Below are positions 53,341 through 60,749 of a DNA stretch of 64,000 nt, piece after piece. The DNA comes from Marinobacter halotolerans. Lineage in GTDB: Bacteria; Pseudomonadota; Gammaproteobacteria; Pseudomonadales; Oleiphilaceae. Where the stretch lies: NCBI RefSeq assembly GCF_008795985.1, contig NZ_VMHP01000001.1, positions 496,001 through 560,000 on the forward strand, read 5' to 3'. The position numbers and the translations under genes were made by a program. The number at the start of each line of letters is the position of its first letter. Position 1 is the first letter of the stretch. A model generated the notes under the pieces. That model saw nothing but the letters and a program-made list of their open reading frames with translations, had not been told where the DNA came from and searched no databases.

Positions 53341-53969
53341 TCAGTGTCTACATTGCGGACGACCACAGTATTGTACGGGAAGGGATGCGCTCGCTGATTG
53401 CCACCGCGAAAGACATGAACGTAATCGGCGAAGCCCCCAATGGCGATCAGGCGCTCGCCGAAGTGCCAGAGTGCCAACCTTCCGTATTTCTGATGGATAT
53501 GAGCATGCCCGGCTGCTCCGGACTGGAACTGATTGAAAAGGTTCGGCGCCGGGCACCACAGACCCGCGTGCTGGTACTCAGCATGCATCGTGAAGACCAC
53601 TACGCTACCCGCACAATCCGTGCCGGTGCCAACGGCTTCATCACCAAAACGCAACCGCCTGGGGAAATACTTCAGGCCCTGCGAAAAGTGGCAGAGGGGC
53701 AGGTGTACATCACCCCAGAGCTGGCCAACAAGATGGCCATTAATGCGCTCACGGGCCAGTCAGAGGAACTACCCCACGCCCGTATGACCAAACGCGAGTA
53801 CGAAATCTTCCTGGACCTGGCCCGAGGCCTGTCCGTGGGGGAGATAGCCGAAAAACTCTTCGTCAGCTCCAAGACCGTGAGTACCCACAAGGCCCGTCTG
53901 ATGGAAAAACTCGGCGCCCAGAACATTTCGGACCTGGTGCGCTACGCCCTTTCACAGGATCTTCTATAG
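53337..53969 (+). CDS. NarL/LuxR-type response regulator paired with the PAS kinase
   Basis: A 210-residue regulator. The receiver has D8/D9 (VYIADDHSIVREG), phospho-acceptor Asp54 (FLMDMSMPGCSG) and Lys in FITKTQ. The LuxR helix-turn-helix is at about 145-205 (MTKREYEIFLDLARG, then SSKTVSTHKARLMEKLG). The ATGA overlap with the kinase gene makes them a pair. The EAL gene 99 bases downstream may be a target or part of the same transcript. Confidence 0.94.
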   Translation: MISVYIADDHSIVREGMRSLIATAKDMNVIGEAPNGDQALAEVPECQPSVFLMDMSMPGCSGLELIEKVRRRAPQTRVLVLSMHREDHYATRTIRAGANGFITKTQPPGEILQALRKVAEGQVYITPELANKMAINALTGQSEELPHARMTKREYEIFLDLARGLSVGEIAEKLFVSSKTVSTHKARLMEKLGAQNISDLVRYALSQDLL

Positions 53970-54068
53970 ACCAGCGTAGGGAACGCCCTAGGCAATTTCA
54001 GCGCCGCCCGATAGTAATTCCTTTCCGGAACAGGCACTTTAGAGCAAATTCAATTCAGGGTAACCGGA

Positions 54069-55421
54069 ATGACGGCATCGGAAGAAAGACGCAGTTTAGT
54101 GTCGGGCGACCCCATAAGTATTCCGCTTGCATCAGCCTCCGCTATACCGCTGGTCACGACCGGCTTGCCTGCGCGCCAGAGGCTCTCCGTAGAGCTGGCA
54201 AGGGCGGTTGCAGACGGACAGCGGCTGGCCACTTTTGTGATCAAAGTCAGCGATCTGGGGCAGATCAACCATTCCAGAGGTTACGGGGCAGGCGATGAAG
54301 TTATCCGGGAACTGGTTCGCCGCATAGACACCAGCCACTGCCAAGCCAGGTTCGGCGGTCGGCTGGGCGGTGGGCACTTCATGGCTACCGCCTGCACCAG
54401 TGGCCCCCATGAGGATAGCACCGAATATTTCGTCAACATCATCAACACCCTTATTGACGGCATTACCCAGCCAATACACCTGAGCGACGGCCCTGTTTAC
54501 GTCAGTTGCCGTATCGGCGCCAGCGTGGCACCCACGGACACCAGCCTGTCGGATGAACTGTTATGCAATGCCGAACTCGCCCTGCGAAGTGCACTCTTCG
54601 CCAGTTACGCATTCTACCTGCCCGGGCTGAGGGAAGAAGTCTACGACCGGATGACCCTGCGCTCTGCTCTGGCCGGGGCAATGGAGCGCGACGAATTTCA
54701 TCTGGCTTACCAACCCCAGGTCTGCCAGCAGTCCGGCCGGGTTTTCGGGGCTGAAGCGCTACTGCGATGGCAATCGAAGAGCCTGGGCTCGGTTTCCCCC
54801 GCACGTTTTATTCCGGTCGCAGAAGCCGCCGGCTTGATGCCCGAACTTGGCAACTGGGTGTTGATTCACGCCTGCCGTCAGGCGCGCGCCTGGCTGGACG
54901 CTGGCACACCCCTGCGGGTATCGGTCAATGCCTGTGCCGCCCAGCTGGAAACCGGAGACTTCCTGGAGCGTGTGGAAGACGCCCTTTTCCAGAGCCGACT
55001 GCCCGCCAATCTGCTGGAGGTGGAAGTCACGGAAAGCATGCTGATCCGCCAGGTGGATGAAAACCGGAACACCCTGAGCGCTATCCGTAAACTGGGCGTC
55101 AAGCTGGGACTGGACGATTTTGGTACCGGTTACTCCAGCCTCGCCTATCTTCGGAATTTTACATTCGATACCCTGAAGATCGACCGGCTGTTTGTCAGCG
55201 GACTGACCGAGGAAAACCGAACGGATGTGCTGGTGCGGGCCATCATCGCCATTGGCCATGAACTGGGCAATGAGGTAATAGCGGAAGGCATCGAAACCGA
55301 AGGCCAGAAAAGCGCTCTGATGGCACTAGGCTGCACCCGGATGCAAGGGTTTCTGTTCGGTCGGCCCGTGCCGGCGTCGGAACTCGAGAAGCTCCTGGTA
55401 CCGGAGGCAATTGATGGCTGA
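54069..55421 (+). CDS. Degenerate-GGDEF/EAL protein, predicted c-di-GMP phosphodiesterase
   Basis: A 450-residue cytoplasmic protein with no sensor domain before about residue 35. The GGDEF domain (about 45-190) has GGGHF in RLGGGHFMAT, so cyclase activity is not expected. The EAL domain (about 205-445) keeps GAEALLRW, SVNACAAQL, EVTES, DDFGTGYSSL, LKIDRLFV, AEGIETEG and QGF, a complete phosphodiesterase set. It follows the PAS kinase/regulator pair and chemosensory genes and would lower c-di-GMP in that signalling block. The next gene starts inside its last eight bases. Confidence 0.92.
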   Translation: MTASEERRSLVSGDPISIPLASASAIPLVTTGLPARQRLSVELARAVADGQRLATFVIKVSDLGQINHSRGYGAGDEVIRELVRRIDTSHCQARFGGRLGGGHFMATACTSGPHEDSTEYFVNIINTLIDGITQPIHLSDGPVYVSCRIGASVAPTDTSLSDELLCNAELALRSALFASYAFYLPGLREEVYDRMTLRSALAGAMERDEFHLAYQPQVCQQSGRVFGAEALLRWQSKSLGSVSPARFIPVAEAAGLMPELGNWVLIHACRQARAWLDAGTPLRVSVNACAAQLETGDFLERVEDALFQSRLPANLLEVEVTESMLIRQVDENRNTLSAIRKLGVKLGLDDFGTGYSSLAYLRNFTFDTLKIDRLFVSGLTEENRTDVLVRAIIAIGHELGNEVIAEGIETEGQKSALMALGCTRMQGFLFGRPVPASELEKLLVPEAIDG

Positions 55422-56307
55422 GCAAATCGTTACCGTTCTGGGGGGAACCGGGTTTCTCGGGTCCTCCATCGTGAGCGACCTTCTGGAAGCCGGATATCGC
55501 GTCCGCATTGCCTGCCGGCATCCGGAACGGACGACCCAACCACAATCAGAATACGCCGAAATGGTTACTTGTGACCTGCTGGATGAGCATTCCCTGCGGC
55601 AGGCACTTGAAGGTGCCACCGCCATGGTTAACGCCGTCGCCCTTTACAATGAAAGGCACGGACTCACCTTTGACCAGATCCACGTTCAGGGCGCCGGCAG
55701 AGCCGCGCGCTGCGCCCTGGACATGGGCGTTGAACGACAGATCCTGTTTTCCGGAATCGGCGCCAGCACCGCCTCGGCCTCGAAGTACGTCCGCGCCCGG
55801 GCCCAGGGCGAAGCAGCCGTTCGCGAGTCCTTTCCGAACACCATCGTTCTTCGGCCCAGCACCCTCTGTGATCAACACGCGGGCTTTGTCAGCGCTCTGA
55901 AAATGCTGACCACATTCCCCGTGATTCCACTGTTTAGCCAGGGAAAGACCCGGCTTCAGCCGGTGTACGTGGGCGATATAGCAAAGGCGGTCCGATGGTG
56001 CATTGAAATGCCCGAAACGGCCGGCAAAACCTTCGAACTGGGCGGAGGGGGGACTTACACCTACCGTGAGTGCATCGATCTCGTTCTTGAACACCAGGGT
56101 CGCAAGCGACCGAAAATCCCCCTGCCGTTTACCTTTTGGCGCTTACTCGCAGCGATCCTCGGCAGGCTGCCGAATCCGCCATTGAACCGGGATCAGGTCA
56201 TCCTGATGGAGAACGACAATGTGGTTGGCCGCAACGTGGGTACCTTCAGCGACCTGGGCATTCAGCCAACCAGCCTGCAAGCCGTTCTTGATCAGACAGA
56301 CCACTAG
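55414..56307 (+). CDS. NAD(P)-binding epimerase-like protein (complex I NDUFA9-like)
   Basis: A 297-residue atypical short-chain dehydrogenase. The Rossmann loop is VTVLGGTGFLGSSIVSDLLE at the N-terminus. DLLDEHSLRQALEGATAMVN and FPNTIVLRPSTLCDQHAGF match the NDUFA9/YbjT-type group, which usually lacks the Tyr-x-x-x-Lys pair and binds NAD(P) without clear catalysis; here SKYVRARAQ could still supply Tyr and Arg. The start overlaps the EAL gene by eight bases. It is convergent with the MFS gene and shares CTAG at the stops. Confidence 0.85.
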   Translation: MAEQIVTVLGGTGFLGSSIVSDLLEAGYRVRIACRHPERTTQPQSEYAEMVTCDLLDEHSLRQALEGATAMVNAVALYNERHGLTFDQIHVQGAGRAARCALDMGVERQILFSGIGASTASASKYVRARAQGEAAVRESFPNTIVLRPSTLCDQHAGFVSALKMLTTFPVIPLFSQGKTRLQPVYVGDIAKAVRWCIEMPETAGKTFELGGGGTYTYRECIDLVLEHQGRKRPKIPLPFTFWRLLAAILGRLPNPPLNRDQVILMENDNVVGRNVGTFSDLGIQPTSLQAVLDQTDH

Positions 56308-57575
56308 CTTTTGGCCTGCTCTTCTTCCTCGTAGCTGTATGGCTCGCCCTCTTCGTCGACCAACTGGTAATCGTAGGCTGCCTGCAGGCCAGTTTCCTCT
56401 TCGGCTTCTTCATCGCCTCCCTGGTCGATATAACGGGGATAGAGCGGGGACAGAAGCGCCACGCAGATACCGATGGCGGAAAACGTGGCAAAGGCAATGG
56501 CATACCCGAAATTATTGACCAACACACCGACAACCGGCGACCCGACGGCCTGACCCAACGAAACCGCAATGAACGGCAGCACCGGCCCCATGGACAGCCG
56601 GCCGGGCAACAGCCGGATGCCGGTCATCAGGTACAGGCCGGTCAGGCTCATATAGGCAAGCCCGAACACCAGCGCGGAAAACCCTGCCAACCAGATCTGG
56701 GCAGGGCTGGCGGCCAGCAACGCCAGGCTTGCCGCCAGCATCATCAACATCAGGGCCTGGGTGACCGGCGGATTGTTTCGGTCGGCGATGTCGGCCGCCA
56801 CGGCGCCTCCCAGCCCGGCAACGCCCACCGCAAGCCAGATCCAGCCCGTTGCGGAAGACGGTAGTTCGCCCAGGGTCACCACCAGATCCGGCGCAAAGAT
56901 CCAGTAGGCGGCAGAGACAAATCCCATGGCAAAGGCAAACGCCGACAACCGTAGCAGCCGCCACCACTGCAAAGCGCTGATCGGCTCTGGTGACGCTGCA
57001 TTAGACGGTGTAACCCGCGATACCGACGGGATGACATACCAGGCTGCAAATACACCGATCACCGCCATCACCGCGAAAGCCATATACGCGTAGCGCCAGA
57101 GACCGGCCATGAAGAGAACAACAGGCACCGAAACGGCAACGCCGATGCTGGTACCGGCATTCATTACCGAACTGACCCGCCCATGCAGCGATCGATCAAC
57201 CAGAACCTGCATGGCCGCGGTCAGTGCTGGCATCATCAATCCGGTACAGATACCGCAGGAAAACACACCCACTCCCAGGGAAAGAGGTCCCGTGGACTGG
57301 CTGATCAATACCAGGCCGACGACCCCGAATACACCGGACATAACTGCTGTGTTGCGGGCGCCAAGCCGGATCGCGGCCATCGGAGCAACCGCCGAGGCGA
57401 ACACAAAGCTGATCAGGGGTAACGCGCCGATAATACCAATCAGAAAAGGAGTCAGGCCCAGGTCCGCTCGAATAGGCGGCACAAACAGGCCAAAGGCAAA
57501 GCGCGCGAGCCCGTAACTGATCGCAATCAAGGCTGCACCAAACAGGGCAAATCCTGTGCTCGATACGGACGTCAC
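56304..57575 (-). CDS. MFS transporter with a long acidic C-terminal tail
   Basis: A 423-residue protein with twelve membrane segments (first STGFALFGAALIAISYGLA). The YGLARFAFGLFVPPIRADLG motif in segment 1 is shared with the YbfB/CynX-like drug and anion transporters. Segments end near residue 380; the last 40 residues are strikingly acidic (GGDEEAEEETG, then DEEGEPYSYEEEEQ) and should hang in the cytoplasm. The substrate is unknown. A 153-base intergenic region separates it from the divergent DUF3096 gene. Confidence 0.85.
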   Translation of the reverse strand: MTSVSSTGFALFGAALIAISYGLARFAFGLFVPPIRADLGLTPFLIGIIGALPLISFVFASAVAPMAAIRLGARNTAVMSGVFGVVGLVLISQSTGPLSLGVGVFSCGICTGLMMPALTAAMQVLVDRSLHGRVSSVMNAGTSIGVAVSVPVVLFMAGLWRYAYMAFAVMAVIGVFAAWYVIPSVSRVTPSNAASPEPISALQWWRLLRLSAFAFAMGFVSAAYWIFAPDLVVTLGELPSSATGWIWLAVGVAGLGGAVAADIADRNNPPVTQALMLMMLAASLALLAASPAQIWLAGFSALVFGLAYMSLTGLYLMTGIRLLPGRLSMGPVLPFIAVSLGQAVGSPVVGVLVNNFGYAIAFATFSAIGICVALLSPLYPRYIDQGGDEEAEEETGLQAAYDYQLVDEEGEPYSYEEEEQAKS

Positions 57576-57667
57576 AATCGAACCTCCAGCGGTCGCACGT
57601 TTTACCGGTCTTTCTGAGGTTAGGGCCCGTTCGTTCTATTTTCAAATAAAAAGGTAAGGCTCATTTA

Positions 57668-57683
57668 TTTTAAAGGCTTAAAA
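57668..57683. repeat. Palindrome TTTTAA-AGGC-TTAAAA in the MFS/DUF3096 divergent region
   Basis: A 16-base sequence with perfect 6-base arms, 45 bases before the DUF3096 start and 93 before the MFS start. It is AT-rich and may be an operator or part of a promoter. Binding protein unknown. Confidence 0.35.
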
Positions 57684-57728
57684 CGGCATGCTGGACGCAT
57701 CAACAAAACACAGCACAGGAGGATCTTT

Positions 57729-57872
57729 ATGACCCTGCATCTTGAACTCGCTCCCCTCATCAGCCTGGGTGCCGGCATCGGCATTCTGGTCTTCCCGAAA
57801 CTGCTGAACTACATCGTCGCCGGGTATTTGATTGCCATGGGCGTGCTTGGCCTGGTTGGCCATTCGTTCTGA
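57729..57872 (+). CDS. DUF3096 small membrane protein
   Basis: A 47-residue protein with AGGAGG six bases before the ATG. It consists of two hydrophobic segments around FPKLLNYIVAGYLIAMG, starting MTLHLELAPLISLGAGIGIL, which is the DUF3096 pattern. Function unknown. It begins a run of three small plus-strand genes. Confidence 0.85.
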   Translation: MTLHLELAPLISLGAGIGILVFPKLLNYIVAGYLIAMGVLGLVGHSF

Positions 57873-57897
57873 GATTGCGGATCAACCGCACAAGTCA

Positions 57898-58122
57898 ATG
57901 ACCGAGGAAGAATGGCAAGAAATCCAGGAAACCATCCCGGACGCTCGGGATGGCCTGACCCGCACTGAGCGCATCGTGCTCTACGTACTGAAACAAACCC
58001 AGGAGGAGCTTGATAACCGCAATGTTCCGACCGCAATGCTCTATGGTCGCGTGCTGGAATATGTTGATATGAGTGAAGCCGAGCTCCATGTTTATCTGGA
58101 CCGGCTGGGCGTCCGGAAATGA
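57898..58122 (+). CDS. Small acidic protein, unknown function
   Basis: A 74-residue soluble protein from ATG 57898. The longer frame back to 57832 overlaps the DUF3096 gene and is less likely. It is rich in Glu and looks helical (MTEEEWQEIQETIPDARDG, then RIVLYVLKQTQEELDNR). No motif recognised. It lies 25 bases after DUF3096 and four bases before the oxygenase-like gene, so all three probably share a transcript. Confidence 0.55.
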   Translation: MTEEEWQEIQETIPDARDGLTRTERIVLYVLKQTQEELDNRNVPTAMLYGRVLEYVDMSEAELHVYLDRLGVRK

Positions 58123-58125
58123 AGA

Positions 58126-58476
58126 ATGTTCAGAAATAAAGAGTGCCCGGAAATGAGCGGAGGTTTAACCGTGCAAAAAGCCAAGGTAACAACGCGAATT
58201 CTGTTTCGCTCCAGGTACCTCAATATCTATTCGGTACGATACCCGGAAGGACATCGGGTAGTACCGCATGTGGACATGATCGCCGAAGGCCGCCTGTACA
58301 AACTGAATTATGTACTTGCGAAGCCCAAAAGAGGCGGTGAATTCATTTGCGACAAGAACATCTTCAATCTTTTTGGCCGCGTTTATCTTTTTCGGCCGGA
58401 CCTGCACCAGCACCAGGTATCCCGAATCGAGAAGGGCAGGCGCTGGTTGCTCAGTATTGCCTTGACCACAGCCTGA
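58126..58476 (+). CDS. Minimal 2-oxoglutarate/Fe(II) oxygenase-like protein
   Basis: A 116-residue protein; a start at Met10 is possible. It has the facial triad of 2OG-Fe(II) oxygenases: H48-x-D50 in VVPHVDMIAEGRLYKLNY, a distal His96 in DLHQHQVSR and Arg106 exactly ten residues later in KGRRWLLSIAL, the usual co-substrate ligand spacing. GGEF at 70-73 matches the turn before the metal-site strands. The whole is only the core of the double-stranded beta helix, shorter than normal prolyl-hydroxylase-like proteins. Substrate unknown; the assignment rests on motif and spacing. Confidence 0.65.
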   Translation: MFRNKECPEMSGGLTVQKAKVTTRILFRSRYLNIYSVRYPEGHRVVPHVDMIAEGRLYKLNYVLAKPKRGGEFICDKNIFNLFGRVYLFRPDLHQHQVSRIEKGRRWLLSIALTTA

Positions 58477-58484
58477 CAGCCCTC

Positions 58485-58844
58485 CTACCCATCGCCCAAA
58501 TGCGCGATCAGTTCATCAGCACTGCAGTCGATCACGCTGACATTGCGAAATCCCATATGCTCCAGTGACGCCGCAGCCAACGCCGCTCGCCCGCCCGTTG
58601 CACAGTGCAGCAATATGGTCTGGTCCGGGTCCGTGGTGTGTTCAGTGATCTTCATCTCCAGCACACCGCGGGGAATGTTGATGGTGTTGGCAGGCCGTTT
58701 GTTGGCCACTTCGTCGGGTTCACGCACATCAATTACCAGAACACCGCTATCTTTGCCCATCAACTCCTTCGCTCGTTCAGGTGTCAGGCAATGCAAAGCC
58801 GATTTGGTTTCGGCTACGATTTCCGGAAGCGTTTTCAGAGCCAT
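58485..58844 (-). CDS. Rhodanese-like sulfurtransferase
   Basis: A 119-residue single rhodanese domain. LVIDVREPDEVANKRPANTI is the family centre and LLHCATGGRAALAA carries the active-site Cys in a six-residue CxxGGR-type loop. It should carry a persulfide, as GlpE or PspE do. No signal peptide. It is the last gene of the minus-strand operon that begins with the VWA protein. Confidence 0.92.
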   Translation of the reverse strand: MALKTLPEIVAETKSALHCLTPERAKELMGKDSGVLVIDVREPDEVANKRPANTINIPRGVLEMKITEHTTDPDQTILLHCATGGRAALAAASLEHMGFRNVSVIDCSADELIAHLGDG

Positions 58845-58867
58845 AATGTCTTCCCTCTATAGTTCTA

Positions 58868-59047
58868 TCAGCCAAAATAATGCCGCAGCATCTGCATCAC
58901 AATCAGAAGAGCCATCAGCGGAATAATCCACCGGGCAATCTTGTTCAGGTCACGGTTTTCACCCCTGGGCGCGTACTTTTCCACCAGCGGAATGATGACA
59001 ATCAACGCCAGGAAAAGCACGACCAGGATAATTAGCAGGGTTCCCAT
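58868..59047 (-). CDS. Small membrane protein, two hydrophobic segments
   Basis: A 59-residue protein from ATG 59047, four bases after the J-domain gene ends. Two segments (LLIILVVLFLALIVIIPLV and IIPLMALLIVMQML) flank a charged loop, EKYAPRGENRDLNKIAR. Unlike a chance frame it begins and ends neatly between its neighbours, and the hydropathy is that of a membrane hairpin. No family recognised. Confidence 0.65.
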   Translation of the reverse strand: MGTLLIILVVLFLALIVIIPLVEKYAPRGENRDLNKIARWIIPLMALLIVMQMLRHYFG

Positions 59048-59051
59048 AGAA

Positions 59052-59780
59052 TCATCTCAACAGAGTTTCTTTGGCTTCGTTGATACGGGCCGCCAGGTAG
59101 TTACTGCCACCATGGTCCGGATGCATTTTCTGCATCATGCGGCGATGGGCGCGGATGATCTCTTCCCGGCTCGCACCCGGCGACAACCCCAGTATATCCA
59201 GCGCTTCGCTTTCGGTTAAAGGCCCGCCGGCACTGCCACCCGCGCCGCTGTCTGCTTCACTATCACCTGTGCCGGCGTCGTCATCAGCGCGCCAGGAATC
59301 GCCGAAACGGCGGTCAAGATAGGTTTCCAGCAGCCGTGCGGAATCTTCGTCGTTCTCACGGCAATAGCGTAGCAGTTCAAGAAATTCACTCTCGCCCAGG
59401 TCCGCCAGCTCCCGATCCGCCATCGGGCCTTTTACAACCTTTCCGCTCATGGTGCCGGAGTCATGGTCCAGGCTCATTTCCAGAATCTCGCTGGACACAT
59501 GGGACTGGTTTCCGGCACTCGCTTTTGCGCCTCCCGCACCTGCCCCTGCCATGCGCCCCATGAGCAGGGACGGCAGGAAGCGGCGCAACAACGGGAAAAG
59601 AAAGGCCAGCGAGGCAAACAGAAAGTGCAACCGGCCAGTCAGGGCCAGCAACACCACCATGCCGACACCGGCAATGGACACAAGCTTGATAATCGCTGGC
59701 TTGCGTTGACTGGCCGGCTGGTTGCGCAACCAGAGCCAGGCACCAACCGCAAAAATGATCACCAGAAACGTTAATGGCAC
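59052..59780 (-). CDS. Membrane-anchored J-domain protein
   Basis: A 242-residue protein. An N-terminal segment (FLVIIFAVGAWLWL) and a second hydrophobic region (about 35-65) anchor it. A Gly/Ala-rich linker and an Asp/Gly-rich low-complexity stretch lie between. The J domain is at the C-terminus (about 187-242), with the HPD motif in MMQKMHPDHGG. It should stimulate a DnaK-type Hsp70 at the membrane, in the manner of Pam18/TIM14-like co-chaperones. It is followed closely by a small membrane protein and a rhodanese. Confidence 0.88.
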   Translation of the reverse strand: MPLTFLVIIFAVGAWLWLRNQPASQRKPAIIKLVSIAGVGMVVLLALTGRLHFLFASLAFLFPLLRRFLPSLLMGRMAGAGAGGAKASAGNQSHVSSEILEMSLDHDSGTMSGKVVKGPMADRELADLGESEFLELLRYCRENDEDSARLLETYLDRRFGDSWRADDDAGTGDSEADSGAGGSAGGPLTESEALDILGLSPGASREEIIRAHRRMMQKMHPDHGGSNYLAARINEAKETLLR

Positions 59781-59797
59781 TCGGATTCCCTCAAGCC

Positions 59798-60493
59798 CTA
59801 CCTGATTTGCTGTGTCAGGCGTTTCACTTCCGCGGAGCTGCGTCGGGAGAAGTCCTGAAGCGCTTTTGGCCCGCCAGAGGCATAGACAGCCACAGCCGCC
59901 ATAAGATCCTTCAGAACCTGCGGGCTGTTGCGATCAAACGGAGCGTAGGCCCCACCGGAAAGCTTGCTCACCTGCTGGAATACGGCACGGGCATGGGCAT
60001 CGGCGCCTTCATGGAACATAAACACGGGCGTGCGCAGCATTCCCAGCTCCCCCGCAGTATGGCAAAGCTCATCCACCGGCTCTTCGCAGCAGTCGCCAAT
60101 AAATACGACGGCTTTAACGGCTTTCCGACGGGTTTCTTTCACTGCATGGGCTAGAACCCGGCTGATCTGGGTGCGTCCGCCCAGACAGGAAACACCATTC
60201 ATCAGGTTCAGCAACTGACCGGTTTCATTCACGAAGTTTGTCGCCCTGAACTCCCCGAACCCCCTGTAATAGCAGAGCTGGATAGAGAGGCCGCCCAGAT
60301 CCCGCGTCGCCATGAACAGCTCACTCTGCAGGTGGCAGGCCTGATCCCAGGTAGGTTCACGACTGGCGGTGGCGTCCAACGCGAAAATCAGCCGGCCCTG
60401 CTCCCCGCTTTGTACGGGGAGTTTCTGAACCTGGTGGATAAACTCGTCAATCGACTGTTTATCGGATCTGGAGCGTAGCTCTTTGTCGGACAT
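59798..60493 (-). CDS. VWA-domain protein
   Basis: A 231-residue protein from Met 60493 (MSDKELRSRSDKQS); the frame is open 54 bases further upstream. The von Willebrand A-type fold has a MIDAS-like DATAS in RLIFALDATASREPTW, with Thr in place of the first Ser of the usual DxSxS. Later core strands are KAVVFIGDCCEEP and TPVFMFHEGAD. It is soluble. It lies 18 bases before the J-domain gene on the same strand. VWA proteins often assist AAA+ ATPases or chaperones in assembly, which fits a J-protein neighbour; a specific role is not known. Confidence 0.8.
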   Translation of the reverse strand: MSDKELRSRSDKQSIDEFIHQVQKLPVQSGEQGRLIFALDATASREPTWDQACHLQSELFMATRDLGGLSIQLCYYRGFGEFRATNFVNETGQLLNLMNGVSCLGGRTQISRVLAHAVKETRRKAVKAVVFIGDCCEEPVDELCHTAGELGMLRTPVFMFHEGADAHARAVFQQVSKLSGGAYAPFDRNSPQVLKDLMAAVAVYASGGPKALQDFSRRSSAEVKRLTQQIR

Positions 60494-60559
60494 AGCCTTA
60501 TGGAACCCACCTGATTTGGCATTAACAGCCTTCCAAGCGTAGGGCAAAGCAAGGACAAT

Positions 60560-60661
60560 TCACAGGGTAAGCAACAGATTCAGCATGGTGACCGGCTTGT
60601 CCATGGGTACGGCCTTCCGCAGGTTTTCAATGGATTCGCGGGTCGGATCAATACTCGGCAT
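60560..60661 (-). pseudogene. Probable 5' remnant of a DUF1330-domain gene
   Basis: A 33-codon frame with AGGAGG five bases before ATG 60661. It begins MPSIDPTRESIENLRKAV and continues to KPVTMLNLL, the N-terminal pattern of DUF1330 proteins, then stops at 60560 after LLTL. The rest of the domain is missing. In the next frame the same bases encode VAYPVN, which recalls the AAYP that follows in intact relatives, as if about 20 bases had been lost. It could instead be a short functional leader upstream of the VWA gene. Confidence 0.5.
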
Positions 60662-60749
60662 TGGATCCTCCTGAGTGGTCTTTTTGATGCATCCGATCTG
60701 TTAAAATACCCTCAAACGACTCCCCCTTTAAACAGCAATAGGCGCTTTA

